Shown here piece by piece: positions 1 to 8,381 of a stretch of DNA of 64,000 bases. The translations under genes were made by a program, and so were the position numbers. Each line of letters starts with the position of its first letter. Positions within the stretch are counted from its first letter, which is position 1. The notes under the pieces are model-generated. The model was given only the letters and a program-made list of their open reading frames with translations. It had not been told where the DNA came from and did not search any database. Location of the stretch: contig JAOAPY010000013.1 of assembly GCA_025463135.1 (NCBI GenBank), positions 230,044-294,043 of the forward strand, in the 5' to 3' direction. This DNA is from Acidobacteriota bacterium. GTDB taxonomy: Bacteria > Acidobacteriota > Blastocatellia > Pyrinomonadales > Pyrinomonadaceae.

Positions 1-2
1 TG

Positions 3-404
3 GGCTGCGGGGTGGCCGTGATGAATGTCTATTATGCGACGGTCTACCCGGCGATCCAGGATGTGATCGAGCCGTCGTTGCGCGGCACCGCGATGTCCAT
101 CTACTTTTTCGCCATGTACGTTCTGGGCGCCGCCCTGGGACCATTGGGCACCGGACTGGCCAGCGACTTCTTCACGGCACGCGCGGCGGCCGCCCATGGC
201 GTAATTGAAATTACACAGAAGACGCTCGAGCCCTTTCGCGCTGAAGGCTTGCATGCGGCGATGTATATCATCCCGGCGCTCGGGTGTTTGCTTACTCTGG
301 TTCTGTTTGCAGGTTCGCGGACAATCACCAGGGATATGGAGCGATTGCACAGTTGGATGCGCGAGACCGAGCCCAGCGAGACACCTTCGGCAATGGGCGT
401 TTAG
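3..404 (+). CDS. MFS transporter, C-terminal part (5' end outside window)
   Basis: The reading frame is open from the left edge, so only the last ~133 residues of a membrane transporter are present. Visible are two hydrophobic stretches: one around the motif AMYVLGAALGPLGTGLASD, typical of a late transmembrane helix of major facilitator proteins, and a final helix near YIIPALGCLLTLVLFAGS, followed by a hydrophilic cytoplasmic tail. The family normally has 12 helices, so most of the protein lies upstream. The substrate cannot be told from this fragment. The stop codon overlaps the left arm of a 25-bp inverted repeat that may end the transcript. Confidence 0.8.
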   Translation, partial: GCGVAVMNVYYATVYPAIQDVIEPSLRGTAMSIYFFAMYVLGAALGPLGTGLASDFFTARAAAAHGVIEITQKTLEPFRAEGLHAAMYIIPALGCLLTLVLFAGSRTITRDMERLHSWMRETEPSETPSAMGV

Positions 405-485
405 AGTACCGACTTCAGTCGGGTGGTTGTAGTGTGAAACCTTGATTGCAGCGATTGAAAACCCGACTGAAGTCGGTACTCTAAA
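400..485. repeat. Perfect 25-bp inverted repeat, REP-like hairpin or terminator
   Basis: Positions 400-424 and 461-485 are perfect reverse complements (core GACTTCAGTCGGG), separated by a 36-base loop. The left arm includes the transporter stop codon. A related core (acttcag..ctgaagt) recurs at 6583-6660, so this is probably a dispersed REP-type element that may also act as a terminator. There is no T-tract typical of an intrinsic terminator. Confidence 0.8.
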
Positions 486-524
486 CGCCTGGACACGCAC
501 GTTCGAACTTTCGCGAGATTGATT

Positions 525-1487
525 ATGCGCCGGCGCTCCTTATTACTGATTACAGCCATACTGCTGCTGGCGCCAATGGTGCGGGCAGGAACGTGGACCA
601 ACGGCACCGTCACTAACTCTTTCGGCTCGCGCAATTACAAACTGTGGATCCCTGATGGCTACAGTCGTAAGCATGCAGTGCCGCTGGTAATGATGTTGCA
701 CGGTTGCACGCAAACTCCCGACGACTTTGCAGCCGGCACGCAGATGAATCAGGTGGCTGACAGAGAAAATTTCCTGGTTGTCTATCCAGAGCAGCCCGCC
801 GGCGCCAATGCACTCAAGTGCTGGAACTGGTTCGAAGCAGCTCATCAATCCCGTGGTCAGGGCGAACCAATGCTGTTGGCCGACATCATCAAGAAACTTC
901 GCGGCACGTACAAAGTGAATCCCAAACGTGTTTTTGTCGCCGGAGCATCCGCCGGCGGCGCGATGGCCGCGATCATGGGAGCCACCTACCCTGATTTGTT
1001 CGACGCCATCGGTATCCAGTCAGGCCTCGCGTACAAATCAGCGACGAATCTCGCTGAGGCTCGTCCGGCAATGAACCATGGTCCCGCGGATCCGGCTCGC
1101 CTGGGCCAACTGGCGTTCCAGTCGATGGGTAAGACAAGGCAGAAGATGCGAGTGATCGTCTTTCAGGGGACAAAAGACAGCGCCGTGGCCCAGGTAAACG
1201 CCGATGCATTGATCAGTCAATGGGCGAAGACAAATGATTACCTCGACGACGGCCGCGCCAATAACAGCGTCGATGACGTGGCGGACGACAGCAGTCAGGG
1301 CGTGGTCGCCAACGGATATGCTTTTACGAAATATGTTTACAACGATCGCTCGGGCAAACCGCTCATGGAGAAATGGATCGTCCAGGATATGAAGCACGCA
1401 TGGTCGGGCGGATCCCCCAAGGGCACCTACACCGACCCCAAAGGTCCCAACGCCAGCGAGGAGATGTGGCGGTTCTTTAAAGGATGA
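525..1487 (+). CDS. Secreted PHB depolymerase-family esterase (LpqC-like)
   Basis: A 320-residue serine hydrolase of the extracellular PHB depolymerase/feruloyl esterase family (alpha/beta hydrolase). The ATG at 525 is preferred over an upstream TTG at 519, because it begins a clean signal peptide (MRRRSLLLITAILLLAP, likely cut after Ala21). The oxyanion motif MLHGC lies at about 57-61, and the nucleophile elbow GASAG puts the catalytic serine at about 142. A late His in MKHAWSGG fits the triad. The family cleaves esters of short polyhydroxyalkanoates or plant phenolic esters outside the cytoplasm; the actual substrate cannot be read from sequence. It appears monocistronic and faces the LarA-type operon. 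Confidence 0.85.
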   Translation: MRRRSLLLITAILLLAPMVRAGTWTNGTVTNSFGSRNYKLWIPDGYSRKHAVPLVMMLHGCTQTPDDFAAGTQMNQVADRENFLVVYPEQPAGANALKCWNWFEAAHQSRGQGEPMLLADIIKKLRGTYKVNPKRVFVAGASAGGAMAAIMGATYPDLFDAIGIQSGLAYKSATNLAEARPAMNHGPADPARLGQLAFQSMGKTRQKMRVIVFQGTKDSAVAQVNADALISQWAKTNDYLDDGRANNSVDDVADDSSQGVVANGYAFTKYVYNDRSGKPLMEKWIVQDMKHAWSGGSPKGTYTDPKGPNASEEMWRFFKG

Positions 1488-1628
1488 AGCGGAAGAAGGA
1501 CGACACGGAGGCGGGGAGACGCGGGGATTCGGCGACCGGAATTATTTAACGATTTGACCGACGCGGCGACAAAAAAGCCTTTCGCGCGACAACTCCCCGT
1601 CTCTCCCGATCTCCGCGTCCCTTCATCC
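1488..1628. terminator. Imperfect hairpin between convergent genes
   Basis: This short gap separates two convergent genes. The stretch around 1515-1535 (gacgcggggattcgg) is an imperfect reverse complement of 1600-1620 (cccgatctccgcgtc), so the transcript could fold into a long stem serving both strands. It could equally be a decayed repeat. No T-tract stands out. Confidence 0.35.
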
Positions 1629-2924
1629 TCATCCCTCCAAATACAGGTCTCGCCCAGCGCGCTCGACCACTAACGTATTGGGATCGGAATCGTAGTCTTC
1701 GCGGCGAAACTGGTGATAGTCCATAAAGCCCAGGTTCACGCGCGCGCAGGTTGCTTCATCGAGAGCAGAAGCCATCGTGATGCGGAAGCGGGAAACGACG
1801 TGTCCGTTTTCGTCAAGGTGTCCGGCGTAAGAGACATGGGCCAAATGCGCCGCCACGGCCAGATTCGCCTGTAGTTCGGTTGAAAGCGCCACCATCTCGC
1901 GCACGCGATCCAGCGGCGCATAACCATATTTCTCGATTAACTCCCCGTGCGTTTCTGAAATCATGCGCAAGTGGGGCGCATAAATGATCAATTCACCGCC
2001 TGCTTCGATGATACCGCCGAGCTTATAGCTTGCTTTGCCGCCCACCCACAGCTCATCGTAATGCTCGTCAAGCAGTGCCACCACTCGCTTGTACTTGCGA
2101 CCGGTGTATTTGATGTGGACCTGCCGACTGACTTCAGCCGCGCGCCGAAACGCCTGTCGAACGTCACCCGCAAAGAGTGCGTGTGTGCGCAATCGATTAT
2201 TATCGTCGCGGGTCACCACCGAGTTCAGCGAGATGATTCGCGCCGGCACAAAATCCGCGGCGGCTTCGATCATGTGACGGGTCGGTGTTTCCACGCGGCC
2301 AATCACGTTTTCAATAGAAGCCAAAGCACCAAGCCAATGTGTCGCGTGTGTCAGGTCCGGCCCGGCGACGCCGGGAAAGAAATATTTCGCACCACCGGCA
2401 AAACCCGCCACCTCATGCGGCACGGTGCCGCCAAAGACCAAAACGGTATCGTAGATGCCCGGTCCCAACAGGCGGTTGAGATTCACTTTCACGGCTGCAG
2501 TGAGTAGCCCGCCGGTTAACGCAGTCACCTGCTCTGCGCTAAGCTCGCCTATGGTTACTAATTCTTCCGGACGGTTCCACTGATGATCGTAGATCCGTCC
2601 CGGTGCCGTGCTGCCCTCCGGTAAGCCGATCTTGGACCGCTTTTCTGTCTCGGTCATAGGCATATGCGTGCCCTGCGCCACCAGGGCATCGAATTGCGCT
2701 ACGTTACGCGCCGCCAGAATCTCAGCAGCGAACGGAAAAAGGATGTCGGTGTTGTCGTCGCGGGTTTTGTCGGAAATGATGGCCAGCACGCGCGCGTCAG
2801 GGCCGATGGTGAGCAAGGCCTGTTCGATGATGGCACGCAGTTCGACAGGCGAAAGGTCAAGGTCCGGACCGCCCTGGCCAACGATTGAGGGTGCTGGGAT
2901 TGAGGGAGCGGGTTTACTGCTCAT
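1629..2924 (-). CDS. LarA-family nickel-pincer hydroxyacid racemase/epimerase (DUF2088)
   Basis: A 431-residue homologue of lactate racemase LarA. Residues matching the LarA active site are present: GTHMPMT at 85-91, His114 in YDHQW, and HEVAGFAGGAK with His170 and Lys180, the lysine that tethers the nickel-pincer nucleotide in LarA. Known members of this superfamily racemize lactate or malate or epimerize sugar acids such as D-gluconate at C2. It is the last gene of a minus-strand operon and its ATG overlaps the stop of the kinase gene (ATGA). The neighbours (KDG-kinase type PfkB, mannonate-type SDR) suggest a sugar-acid substrate. Genes for cofactor synthesis (larB, larC, larE) are not in the window. 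Confidence 0.85.
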   Translation of the reverse strand: MSSKPAPSIPAPSIVGQGGPDLDLSPVELRAIIEQALLTIGPDARVLAIISDKTRDDNTDILFPFAAEILAARNVAQFDALVAQGTHMPMTETEKRSKIGLPEGSTAPGRIYDHQWNRPEELVTIGELSAEQVTALTGGLLTAAVKVNLNRLLGPGIYDTVLVFGGTVPHEVAGFAGGAKYFFPGVAGPDLTHATHWLGALASIENVIGRVETPTRHMIEAAADFVPARIISLNSVVTRDDNNRLRTHALFAGDVRQAFRRAAEVSRQVHIKYTGRKYKRVVALLDEHYDELWVGGKASYKLGGIIEAGGELIIYAPHLRMISETHGELIEKYGYAPLDRVREMVALSTELQANLAVAAHLAHVSYAGHLDENGHVVSRFRITMASALDEATCARVNLGFMDYHQFRREDYDSDPNTLVVERAGRDLYLEG

Positions 2925-4003
2925 CTTTGAATTCGCGCCGAGCCGCCCTTTGCGAACGCTCGCACCTGCTCGAGCGTCGCCATGGTGGTATCCCCGGGAT
3001 AAGTTGTAAGCAGGGCGCCATGGGCCCAGCCCAGCTTCAAAGCTTCCTCGGGCGATTCGCCGCTAAGCAAACCATAAAAAAAGCCGGAAGCAAATCCATC
3101 ACCTCCGCCAACGCGATCCATGACGTCAAGATCGGCCGTTGGCGATACATGAGGTTCTCCGTTGACCCAGGCCACCGCAGCCCAACCGTGGCGGTTGGTA
3201 GTATGAACTTCACGCAGCGTCGTCGCGACGATCCTGACCTGTGGATGTCTGGCTGCCACCCGATCGATCATCGAGAAGAAGGTGTGGGGATCGAGTTTGG
3301 AAGTGCCGGCGACCTCGGGACCGGGTATGCCGAGTCCCTTTTGCAGATCCTCTTCATTGCCCACCAAAACATCGACGTTCTCGACAATGCGCGCGATCAC
3401 ATCCACAGCGCGGCTCTCGCCTCCGGAAATCTTCCAGAGCTTTTCACGATAGTTCAGATCGAACGAAGTTATGGCGCCCACGGCTTTGGCTGCCTGCATG
3501 GCTTTGATTATTACTTCCGCCGTGCTCTCTGAGAGAGCGGCAAAAATGCCCCCGCTATGAAACCAACGCACGCCATCCTTAAAAATATCGTCCCAGTCAA
3601 AATCATCCGGCTTGAGTAGCGCCGCTGCTTCGTTGGCGCGATTGTAAAAGACCACGGGTGCGCGCACGCCGTGGCCGCGATCGCTGTAGACCGTCGCGAT
3701 GTTGGGACCATTGACGCCGTTGTGTTCGAACCATTTGTAAATAGGCTTGACTCCCATTGCGCGCACGCGCTCGGCAACCAAGTCGCCGATCGGGTAATCG
3801 ACCATGGCAGAGGCGATTCCGGTCCGTAACCGGAAACAGTCGGACAGGTTGGCCGCGACATTGAACTCTCCGCCGCTTACGTGGATGTCGCAATGACGCG
3901 CTTTGCGGAAAGGGACGATGCCAGGGTCAAGCCGGTAGACCAGCGCGCCCAGAGAGATAAAGTCGAAAGCGCCATGGGGCGAAATTTTGAGACCGCTGTT
4001 CAT
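2921..4003 (-). CDS. PfkB-family sugar kinase, probably 2-keto-3-deoxygluconate kinase type
   Basis: A 360-residue ribokinase/PfkB-fold kinase. The N-terminal substrate region contains HVSGGEFNVAANLSDC, the family's glycine pair. The C-terminal PfkB signature is DRVGGGDGFASGF at about 296-308, with Asp302 as the expected catalytic base and GGG forming the anion hole. Similar proteins phosphorylate 2-keto-3-deoxygluconate using ATP. It sits between an SDR of the mannonate oxidoreductase kind and a LarA-type epimerase, forming a sugar-acid catabolic operon with 40 bp before it and a 4-bp overlap after it. The exact substrate is inferred from context. Confidence 0.8.
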   Translation of the reverse strand: MNSGLKISPHGAFDFISLGALVYRLDPGIVPFRKARHCDIHVSGGEFNVAANLSDCFRLRTGIASAMVDYPIGDLVAERVRAMGVKPIYKWFEHNGVNGPNIATVYSDRGHGVRAPVVFYNRANEAAALLKPDDFDWDDIFKDGVRWFHSGGIFAALSESTAEVIIKAMQAAKAVGAITSFDLNYREKLWKISGGESRAVDVIARIVENVDVLVGNEEDLQKGLGIPGPEVAGTSKLDPHTFFSMIDRVAARHPQVRIVATTLREVHTTNRHGWAAVAWVNGEPHVSPTADLDVMDRVGGGDGFASGFFYGLLSGESPEEALKLGWAHGALLTTYPGDTTMATLEQVRAFAKGGSARIQR

Positions 4004-4043
4004 GCGACAAAATCCTTATCTGTGAGCGCGGCGCATGCCATCT

Positions 4044-4874
4044 TCACACGCCGCCGAAGGCTGAAAAGCCGCCGTCAACCGGAACGACGATGCCGGTGAC
4101 AAACGCCGATGCCGGAGATAACAGCCAGAGTACTGCGCCCAGCAAATCCTCCGGCTCTCCAAAGCGGTGCATCGGAGTGTGATTGATTATGCTTTGGCCG
4201 CGGGCGCTAAGCTCACCTGTTTCCTTGTCCGTTAATAGAAAGCGGTTTTGTTCGGTCAGAAAAAATCCGGGAGCAATAGCATTCACGCGAATACGCGGCG
4301 AATATTCCTGGGCCAGATGGACCGCCAGCCACTGCGTGAAACTATTGACGCCCGCCTTGGCAGCGGAGTAACTCAGCACGCGCGTCAGTGGGCGGAACGC
4401 ACTCATCGATGAGACATTCAGAATCGCGCCCTCGCCCTGCGTCACCATGCGCTTGCCAAAAATCTGGCTGGGAAGAACGGTCCCCAGCAAATTCAACTCG
4501 AACACAAAGCGCAAGGCTTCTTCGGGTATATCGAAGAATGAAAGATCAGGACGCGTTGTGGCTTGCGGATGATTGCCTCCGGCACCGTTGACCAGGCAAT
4601 CTATCCGGCCAAATTGATCTACGACCTGTTGCGCCGCCCGTTCCAAACTGTCTTTATTCAGCGCGTCGCCTTCGATGATAATCGCTTTGCCGGATCCGGA
4701 CAGTTGTGAAAGCAGATTTTTCGCTTTGTCTGGATCGCGGGCGAGTAAAGCGACATCGGCGCCACAACCCACCAGGGCCCGGGTTATGACCTGCCCCAGG
4801 ACCCCGGTGCCGCCGGTGATCACGACCGAACGCCCGGCGAAGTCATACAACTGAGTCAGTTCCTTTAGATCCAT
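4044..4874 (-). CDS. SDR-family oxidoreductase, D-mannonate oxidoreductase-like
   Basis: A 276-residue classical short-chain dehydrogenase. It has the NAD(P) motif TGGTGVLG near the N terminus, NGAGG, the catalytic Ser/Tyr/Lys set (SSMS then YSAAK) and APGFFLTEQNR, typical of SDRs acting on mannonate/fructuronate or gluconate. The ATG at 4874 is chosen; a TTG seven codons upstream lies inside a palindromic repeat (4891-4908) and is less likely. It is the first gene of the operon with the kinase and LarA homologue. The likely role is interconversion of fructuronate and mannonate or a related keto/hydroxy acid step. Confidence 0.8.
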   Translation of the reverse strand: MDLKELTQLYDFAGRSVVITGGTGVLGQVITRALVGCGADVALLARDPDKAKNLLSQLSGSGKAIIIEGDALNKDSLERAAQQVVDQFGRIDCLVNGAGGNHPQATTRPDLSFFDIPEEALRFVFELNLLGTVLPSQIFGKRMVTQGEGAILNVSSMSAFRPLTRVLSYSAAKAGVNSFTQWLAVHLAQEYSPRIRVNAIAPGFFLTEQNRFLLTDKETGELSARGQSIINHTPMHRFGEPEDLLGAVLWLLSPASAFVTGIVVPVDGGFSAFGGV

Positions 4875-4890
4875 GCTGCCAAGAATGTCC

Positions 4891-4908
4891 GACAAACTTC
4901 AGTTTGTC
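4891..4908. repeat. Short palindrome GACAAACT-tc-AGTTTGTC
   Basis: Two perfect 8-bp arms around a 2-bp centre, right at the 5' edge of the SDR gene. The same core (GACAAACT, AGTTTGTC) is the centre of the larger repeats at 13612-13690 and 18096-18193, so it is a partial copy of that family. Confidence 0.7.
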
Positions 4909-5347
4909 GATGCCGCAGTTAACACTCACGCCCTTACTATTTGAAATCAAGATTCGGTGGGCAGTCGAGAACCTTTAGGAAAGCTGTGATCAAGTCATCG
5001 CGCCGGTTTGATTCTGCCTCAGCCCGCAAAGCGGGCGAAGCCGCGACTTTCCAATTCTCATTATCATGTCGATGCAATCCAGGCCTCACATGACGTTAGT
5101 GCCGTCGATGATCAATGATCAATGAGAATTGAGAAATGCCAAATGGAAAATGGACCTATCGACGTACTCACAAATCTAACGCCTGGTCCATCCGCTTCCC
5201 TTCCTTCGTCGCTTGCTACTCGCTTGCAACTCACCTGCGGGTGCGGCCGTGGTTCCACGCGCGACCAGAAAGGTTCGCACCCGAACTTCTTCACCCTGGA
5301 TACCGGACTGTTTGATTGTAGCCATCAGCGCAGGCTCGCCGCTGAAC
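4909..5347. other. Intergenic region without a supported gene
   Basis: About 440 bases between two minus-strand genes, presumably holding the promoter of the sugar-acid operon. A small REP-like hairpin (gcccgcaaagcgggc) lies near 5024-5038. A low-complexity run of atgatcaatg/aatgagaa words lies around 5108-5155. No ORF here looks coding. Confidence 0.6.
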
Positions 5348-6472
5348 TCATGACCGGGACAACACATCGGGAAAAAGGTAATCGCGTCCCGCGACCTTTA
5401 TCGATAGCGAAGGCCAATCAGGCGACATGGTGATGGTCTCAATGCCGTCTGGAGAAACAATACTTGTCTCTTCGACTTTTGCACCCGTGATCGATGGGTT
5501 CCAGGCAAACGCCTGATTGTCTTTAACACGCTCATCGCTCAACGGGTGGGCCACCCAATCTCTCGTGCGATATCCGCAAGCCCCACCCTGGTGATGTAAA
5601 TGCTCCTCGCCCGGAAATCCTTCGGCGGCATAAGATTGCGCCGCCACGCGGTAGAGATCCCGGCCGCTGGTTCCCGGCTGCGTAGCAGCAAAGAGTTGCG
5701 CGCCAACGCGGGCCGTGGCCAGAGTACGCCGGCGCAGCTCATCCGGGACCGCGCCGGCACAGACGAAGCGCGAAAGCGAAGCGATCAATCCATGACGTCG
5801 CGCGCAAACAACAACCATCAGGACTTCTTCCCAAACTCGATCTGTGGGAACAGGGTGTCTGAATCGCTGAATTCGTTCGTCTCCCGCGGCCAGCGAAACA
5901 ACCGCTCGAATGTCCCGTGCCGCCAGGTCATTTGCCGCTCGCCGAGCGATTTCTTTTTCAGTCTCGCCCGGCTGCACGGTCTTCATCAAATTTCCAATGA
6001 TTTCCGCCGCATCGCTACCCAGCTCGCGATACCTTTCTATTTCATTCTCAGTGAGTTCATAACGGCAGCCGGAAATAGCCCTTTCGATCGTTCTGGCTTC
6101 GGAGTTCAAAGGGAGGTCGGACCCTAACGTAGTCCCCTCTTCCAACAGAGCAACCGCATGCGTGTGCAGAAACGACGATGACCTTTCCTCTTCCCAGGCA
6201 AACTCTATGGGTTCGAATTCTCCTGAGAAGATTTCCTCAGCTAACAAGCGCGGCATTTCGATCCTGTTCGCGAGGACAAATCGCCGGCCATCGCGCCGCA
6301 CCAGCAGCGCGCCGTTGCCCTGGTCGCGACTGACGTCAACGCCATTTGTTCCTCCAGCGCTCAACCAGGAAAAATTGTGCTGGGCGGTAAGCAGGACGCC
6401 GCCGAGATTTTCAGCGTCGAGCATGCGCATCAGCCTGCCCGTTTTTTCCTCGATTTCAGCCTGCCGATCCAT
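5348..6472 (-). CDS. M24 (aminopeptidase P/creatinase-like) family protein, probably catalytically inactive
   Basis: A 374-residue protein with the creatinase N-terminal domain (residues 1-130, AQHNFSWLSAGGTNGVD) and an M24 pita-bread domain. The M24 domain is recognised by VQPGETEKEIARRAA, the hydrophobic LMVVVCARRHGLIASLSRFV strand and HLHHQGGACGYRTRDW. In active M24 enzymes two aspartates, a histidine and two glutamates bind metal. Here the strand that should carry the first two Asp has none, so metal binding looks lost although the His-rich loop remains. The ATG at 6472 is chosen; longer starts extend into unconserved sequence. It could be a pseudoenzyme or a creatinase-like hydrolase not needing metal. 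Confidence 0.75.
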   Translation of the reverse strand: MDRQAEIEEKTGRLMRMLDAENLGGVLLTAQHNFSWLSAGGTNGVDVSRDQGNGALLVRRDGRRFVLANRIEMPRLLAEEIFSGEFEPIEFAWEEERSSSFLHTHAVALLEEGTTLGSDLPLNSEARTIERAISGCRYELTENEIERYRELGSDAAEIIGNLMKTVQPGETEKEIARRAANDLAARDIRAVVSLAAGDERIQRFRHPVPTDRVWEEVLMVVVCARRHGLIASLSRFVCAGAVPDELRRRTLATARVGAQLFAATQPGTSGRDLYRVAAQSYAAEGFPGEEHLHHQGGACGYRTRDWVAHPLSDERVKDNQAFAWNPSITGAKVEETSIVSPDGIETITMSPDWPSLSIKVAGRDYLFPDVLSRS

Positions 6473-6582
6473 TTTCTTCACAAGGCGGAGTAATGTGGCC
6501 CACGACCCTGGCTTTGTCAACCAGGATATTTTTGTAAAGGATGCTCCTGGCGCCGTCCTTATCAAGTTCTGATATTTGGTGA

Positions 6583-6660
6583 GGTAGCACAGACTTCAGT
6601 CTGCATCGGTGTGCAACTTGCGCGCTGGGTGAGCGGCGCAGGCTGAAGTCCAAGCTACTT
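6583..6660. repeat. REP-like imperfect inverted repeat
   Basis: The left arm at 6584-6604 (gtagcacagacttcagtctgc) and the right arm at 6638-6659 pair with few mismatches around a GC-rich loop. It shares the ACTTCAG core with the 400-485 element. It sits between divergent genes. Confidence 0.6.
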
Positions 6661-6746
6661 ATCATCCAGGAAGAGATTGGTGTATGTTGGGAACCACGAC
6701 ATTGACTCTATATCAATACTCCGGCCGGCGACGAGGTTAAGCAGCG

Positions 6747-7016
6747 ATGGACAAAGAAAAACTCCGTGAACAACTGCAGGCATTACATACTGAGCTGCAG
6801 CAAGTTGAAACCCTCGACGACAACGAGCGAGAGATGCTGCAAGGGCTGGCGCGAGACGTTCAGGAGGTACTGCACGGCGAAGCCGATCGCAACCAACACT
6901 ATGGCCCTCTGAGTGACCGGCTCAGAGAAACAGTGGCCCAGGTGGAGGCTTCCCATCCGCGGGCGACGATGTTAATGCGCCAGATTATCGATCAGCTGGC
7001 TTACATGGGAATCTAA
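6747..7016 (+). CDS. DUF4404 family protein
   Basis: An 89-residue, highly charged, helical protein beginning MDKEKLREQLQALHTELQQ. It matches the DUF4404 pattern: an N-terminal coiled-coil-like helix, a middle L.DRLRETVAQVEASHP segment and a C-terminal helix ending near IIDQLAYMGI. Function is unknown for the family. No signal peptide or membrane helix is present, so it is probably cytoplasmic. It stands alone and converges with the aldo/keto reductase. Confidence 0.75.
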   Translation: MDKEKLREQLQALHTELQQVETLDDNEREMLQGLARDVQEVLHGEADRNQHYGPLSDRLRETVAQVEASHPRATMLMRQIIDQLAYMGI

Positions 7017-7034
7017 GTGGAAACGTCCAGCTCT

Positions 7035-7970
7035 CTATGCCGGCATTAGATCTCGAACCTCCGGCGGCTCTTCACCAAGCCACTGCGGGTTCTCAGCGGT
7101 GCCGTCAAATATTGATGACGTCTTAAACGGTTCGTAACGACCGGTCGCGGCGGCCTCGCGAGTTTTCGCAAGCAACGCCTCGCGTTCGTCATCACTCAAT
7201 GGCTGGAAGGAGGCAACCGCGTCGAATGCCTGCTCGAGGATTTCCATGCTGTCAATGCCGGTGATTACGACAGAGGTGGGCAGACTCAGTGCATAGTGCA
7301 GGCATTCAATTGGAGTCACGGTCCGCGACTTCAAGAGGATGCCCTGCGCCATACTCTTCATTCCCAGCACACCTATGCCGACCTTTACCAATTCCGGCAC
7401 CACGAGTTGCTCAAAGCTGCGATAGTGCGCGTCCATGACGTTCAAAGGCATTTGCACGGTATCGAATTTGAATCCGTTTTCCTGGGCCACCTCGAGCATG
7501 TACAGGTGTATGCGCGGATCCTTGTGACCGGTGAACCCGATGTAGCGAATCTTTCCGGCATCGCGCGCCTCAACCAGTGCAGCGTTCGCTCCCTTTTCGT
7601 CAAAGATGCGGTGCGGATCTTCAAAGCGAATGATTTCATGATGTTGGACCAGGTCGATGCAGTCGACGCCCAAACGCTGGAGTGACTCGTCTAGTTGTCT
7701 CGTCGCTTCTTTTCCTGATCGCCCATCAATCTTGGTCATCACAAACGCCTGCCGGCGATAGCCGTCGCGCAACGCCGCCCCCATGCGTAACTCGCTGGCG
7801 CCATCGTTGTAGTCCCAACAATTGTCCAGGAAGTTAATGCCGCGATCGATTGCCGAACGGACAATCCGGATCGCCAACTGTTCATCAACATTTTTAAGAC
7901 CGAGGTGCCAGCCGCCAAGGCCAATCGCCGAAACCTTTTCCCCGGTGCTTCCCAACGTTCGATAGATCAT
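7035..7970 (-). CDS. Aldo/keto reductase
   Basis: A 311-residue TIM-barrel NADPH-dependent oxidoreductase. The catalytic tetrad is visible as Asp49 (INFLDN), Tyr54 (WDYNDG), Lys80 (VMTKID) and His110 (DLVQHHE). The ATG at 7970 follows a strong ribosome site (AGGGAGG, 7-nt spacing). The family reduces aldehydes and ketones; the physiological substrate is not evident. It appears monocistronic. Confidence 0.88.
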   Translation of the reverse strand: MIYRTLGSTGEKVSAIGLGGWHLGLKNVDEQLAIRIVRSAIDRGINFLDNCWDYNDGASELRMGAALRDGYRRQAFVMTKIDGRSGKEATRQLDESLQRLGVDCIDLVQHHEIIRFEDPHRIFDEKGANAALVEARDAGKIRYIGFTGHKDPRIHLYMLEVAQENGFKFDTVQMPLNVMDAHYRSFEQLVVPELVKVGIGVLGMKSMAQGILLKSRTVTPIECLHYALSLPTSVVITGIDSMEILEQAFDAVASFQPLSDDEREALLAKTREAAATGRYEPFKTSSIFDGTAENPQWLGEEPPEVRDLMPA

Positions 7971-8381
7971 TTACATACCTCCCTTTTAGCATCGCCCAAT
8001 CAAGGCCTGAAGGTCTCCAGAGTACGAATTTGCCGCCCTCAGTACAAGGCCAATATCGAGAGGCCCTTCGAATGATAGTACTGTTTCAGCTTGAGATTGA
8101 GTGGGAAGCGATCTGACGCCGAAGTCAAACCATCGACTCACCTGACTTAGTTCCTGGCACATTCAGGGGCCTTACAAAATCGCTCAACAGTTCGCTTTGA
8201 TGTTCCAAGTATATTGATGCCGTTGAAACCGCGAAGAATGAGATTCGGACTTATCTCTAACCGAATTGGATGTTCGGCAGAGTACACCACTTCTGATGAT
8301 AATGATGTATTCACTAAGTAGTCGAAAAGGTTATTATGCGACCATTCGATCGCATAATATTTCCTAAAGGCGCGTACGCGA
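7971..8381. other. Intergenic region, divergent promoters expected
   Basis: About 410 bases between the divergent aldo/keto reductase and DUF4126 genes. It is more AT-rich than its neighbours toward 8280-8370. I see no convincing ORF, hairpin or RNA gene. Confidence 0.55.
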
